Assembly: GCA_027063545.1 (NCBI GenBank)
Contig: JAMORN010000143.1
Location: 1 to 6,800 of the forward strand
Length of the DNA stretch: 6,800 nucleotides
Reading direction: 5' to 3'
Source: JAMORN01 sp027063545 [NCBI: bacterium]
GTDB lineage: Bacteria > JAMORN01
Both the position numbers and the translations under genes were made by a program. Every line of letters begins with the position of its first letter. Positions within the stretch are counted from its first letter, which is position 1. Shown here piece by piece: positions 6,090 through 6,800 of the stretch. The notes beneath the pieces were generated by a model that worked only from the letters and a program-made list of their open reading frames with translations, ran no database searches and had not been told where the DNA came from.

Positions 6090-6800
6090 AAATTTTTGCT
6101 TCTTTATCACAATTTATAGAAACTCCTTATTATAAAGGAAAATTAGGTAGATGGGTTGCTAATGCGAATTTTTTAGATGCTCTTCTTGATTATTCTGATT
6201 TTGATGAATACCACTTTTATTTCAATAATATAGATTATTATCAATATTTTATAAATTATATAGAAAGTCGTCCTTACTATCATAAAGTAGAGGGAAAAAT
6301 TAGAGGTTTTTATAAGAGTCAACTTATAGAAAATTTAAAAAAGTATGATTATTTTGTTTTTCATCAAACAGGCTGGTATTTAGAAAATCCGAATTTAATT
6401 TATTTAAGAAATACTAAAATAAAAAAGAAATTTGTAATAACAGGAATAACTCATTCTTTAAACGATTTCTCTTCTATTATAGGTATGATTAAATATATTA
6501 CATCACTACCATCAGATATTGATTCTATTATAGCAACCACTTCAACAGCTAAGAAAGTTTTAAATAATTTAGAAAAAGAAGTTAAAACATTTTTATCTAA
6601 TGATTATAATAATATTAAAATAAATATTTCTGTAATTCCTTTAGGTTATGAATATATGTGGGATAAAAAAACTTCTTTATTTTTGAATAAAGAGGAAGCC
6701 AGAGCGCATTTAGGTATAAATAAAGATAGTTTTATTTTGTTATATCTGGGAAGGTTATCTATAGAAACAAAAACAGATCTATTTAATTTTTTATTTAATA
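6086..6800 (+). CDS. GT4-type glycosyltransferase (N-terminal part, runs off right edge)
   Basis: An open frame of 238 codons runs from ATG 6086 to the window edge, so the C-terminus is missing. It fits a GT-B fold, family 4 glycosyltransferase. The N-terminal acceptor domain starts with [10 protein letters not shown], has VFHQTGWYL (91-99) and GITHSLND (120-127), and [12 protein letters not shown] (148-159) is the usual end of that domain. VIPLGYE (183-189) is the linker, then [20 protein letters not shown] (205-224) opens the nucleotide-sugar domain, with the GR and the later K229 as expected donor-site residues. There is no signal peptide; it should be cytoplasmic or peripheral. Its start overlaps the csrA stop (ATGA), with GGAAAG (6075-6080) as a weak ribosome binding site, so it is coupled to csrA. 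Sugar and acceptor are unknown; flagellin glycosylation is a plausible inference from context. Confidence 0.88.
   Translation, partial: MKIFASLSQFIETPYYKGKLGRWVANANFLDALLDYSDFDEYHFYFNNIDYYQYFINYIESRPYYHKVEGKIRGFYKSQLIENLKKYDYFVFHQTGWYLENPNLIYLRNTKIKKKFVITGITHSLNDFSSIIGMIKYITSLPSDIDSIIATTSTAKKVLNNLEKEVKTFLSNDYNNIKINISVIPLGYEYMWDKKTSLFLNKEEARAHLGINKDSFILLYLGRLSIETKTDLFNFLFN

Overview
The window comes from a very AT-rich bacterial genome (G+C clearly low by eye, not computed). Strong Shine-Dalgarno sequences, ATG starts, A/T-ending codons and genes packed tightly on one strand all fit a bacterium. A sigma-54 activator next to fliW and csrA points to a flagellated organism that controls motility through the FliW/CsrA partner switch. 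Low-G+C lineages carrying this combination include Deferribacterota, Desulfurella-like bacteria and some Firmicutes and Spirochaetes. Deferribacterota is my first guess, but the sequence alone does not prove it.

Layout. (1) Positions 1-381, minus strand: the N-terminal 127 codons of a polytopic membrane protein, probably a BASS- or AEC-like transporter, running off the left edge. (2) Positions 382-434: a 53-base divergent gap carrying the rtcB ribosome binding site. (3) Positions 435-1604: rtcB, the RNA ligase, closed by a 17-bp perfect hairpin plus T-run (1601-1647) that should end its transcript. (4) From 1677 to the right edge: eight genes on the plus strand with gaps of 21 bases or less or short overlaps, probably one transcript. 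They are a CDP-alcohol phosphatidyltransferase, a small zinc-ribbon protein of unknown role, RNase HI, an unrecognised 229-aa protein, a sigma-54-dependent activator with a degenerate receiver domain, fliW, csrA, and a GT4-type glycosyltransferase cut by the right edge.

How the genes may work together. The first half of the operon is housekeeping (phospholipid head-group transfer, RNA:DNA hybrid removal). The second half looks like a flagellar control module. The activator would switch on sigma-54 promoters, CsrA would repress translation of target mRNAs (flagellin in the best-studied case), and FliW would sequester CsrA. The glycosyltransferase, coupled to csrA through an ATGA overlap, could modify flagellin or another surface glycan, which is inference. 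The best regulatory signal is a small hairpin over the csrA ribosome binding site. Its ANGGAN hexaloop, closed by a C-G pair, matches the consensus CsrA target, so CsrA probably represses its own translation.

I see no mobile element, CRISPR array, tRNA, rRNA or phage gene. No stretch over 300 bases lacks a gene. I did not find a clear new biological system. The items most worth following are the csrA hairpin, the degenerate receiver, and the two unknown proteins.
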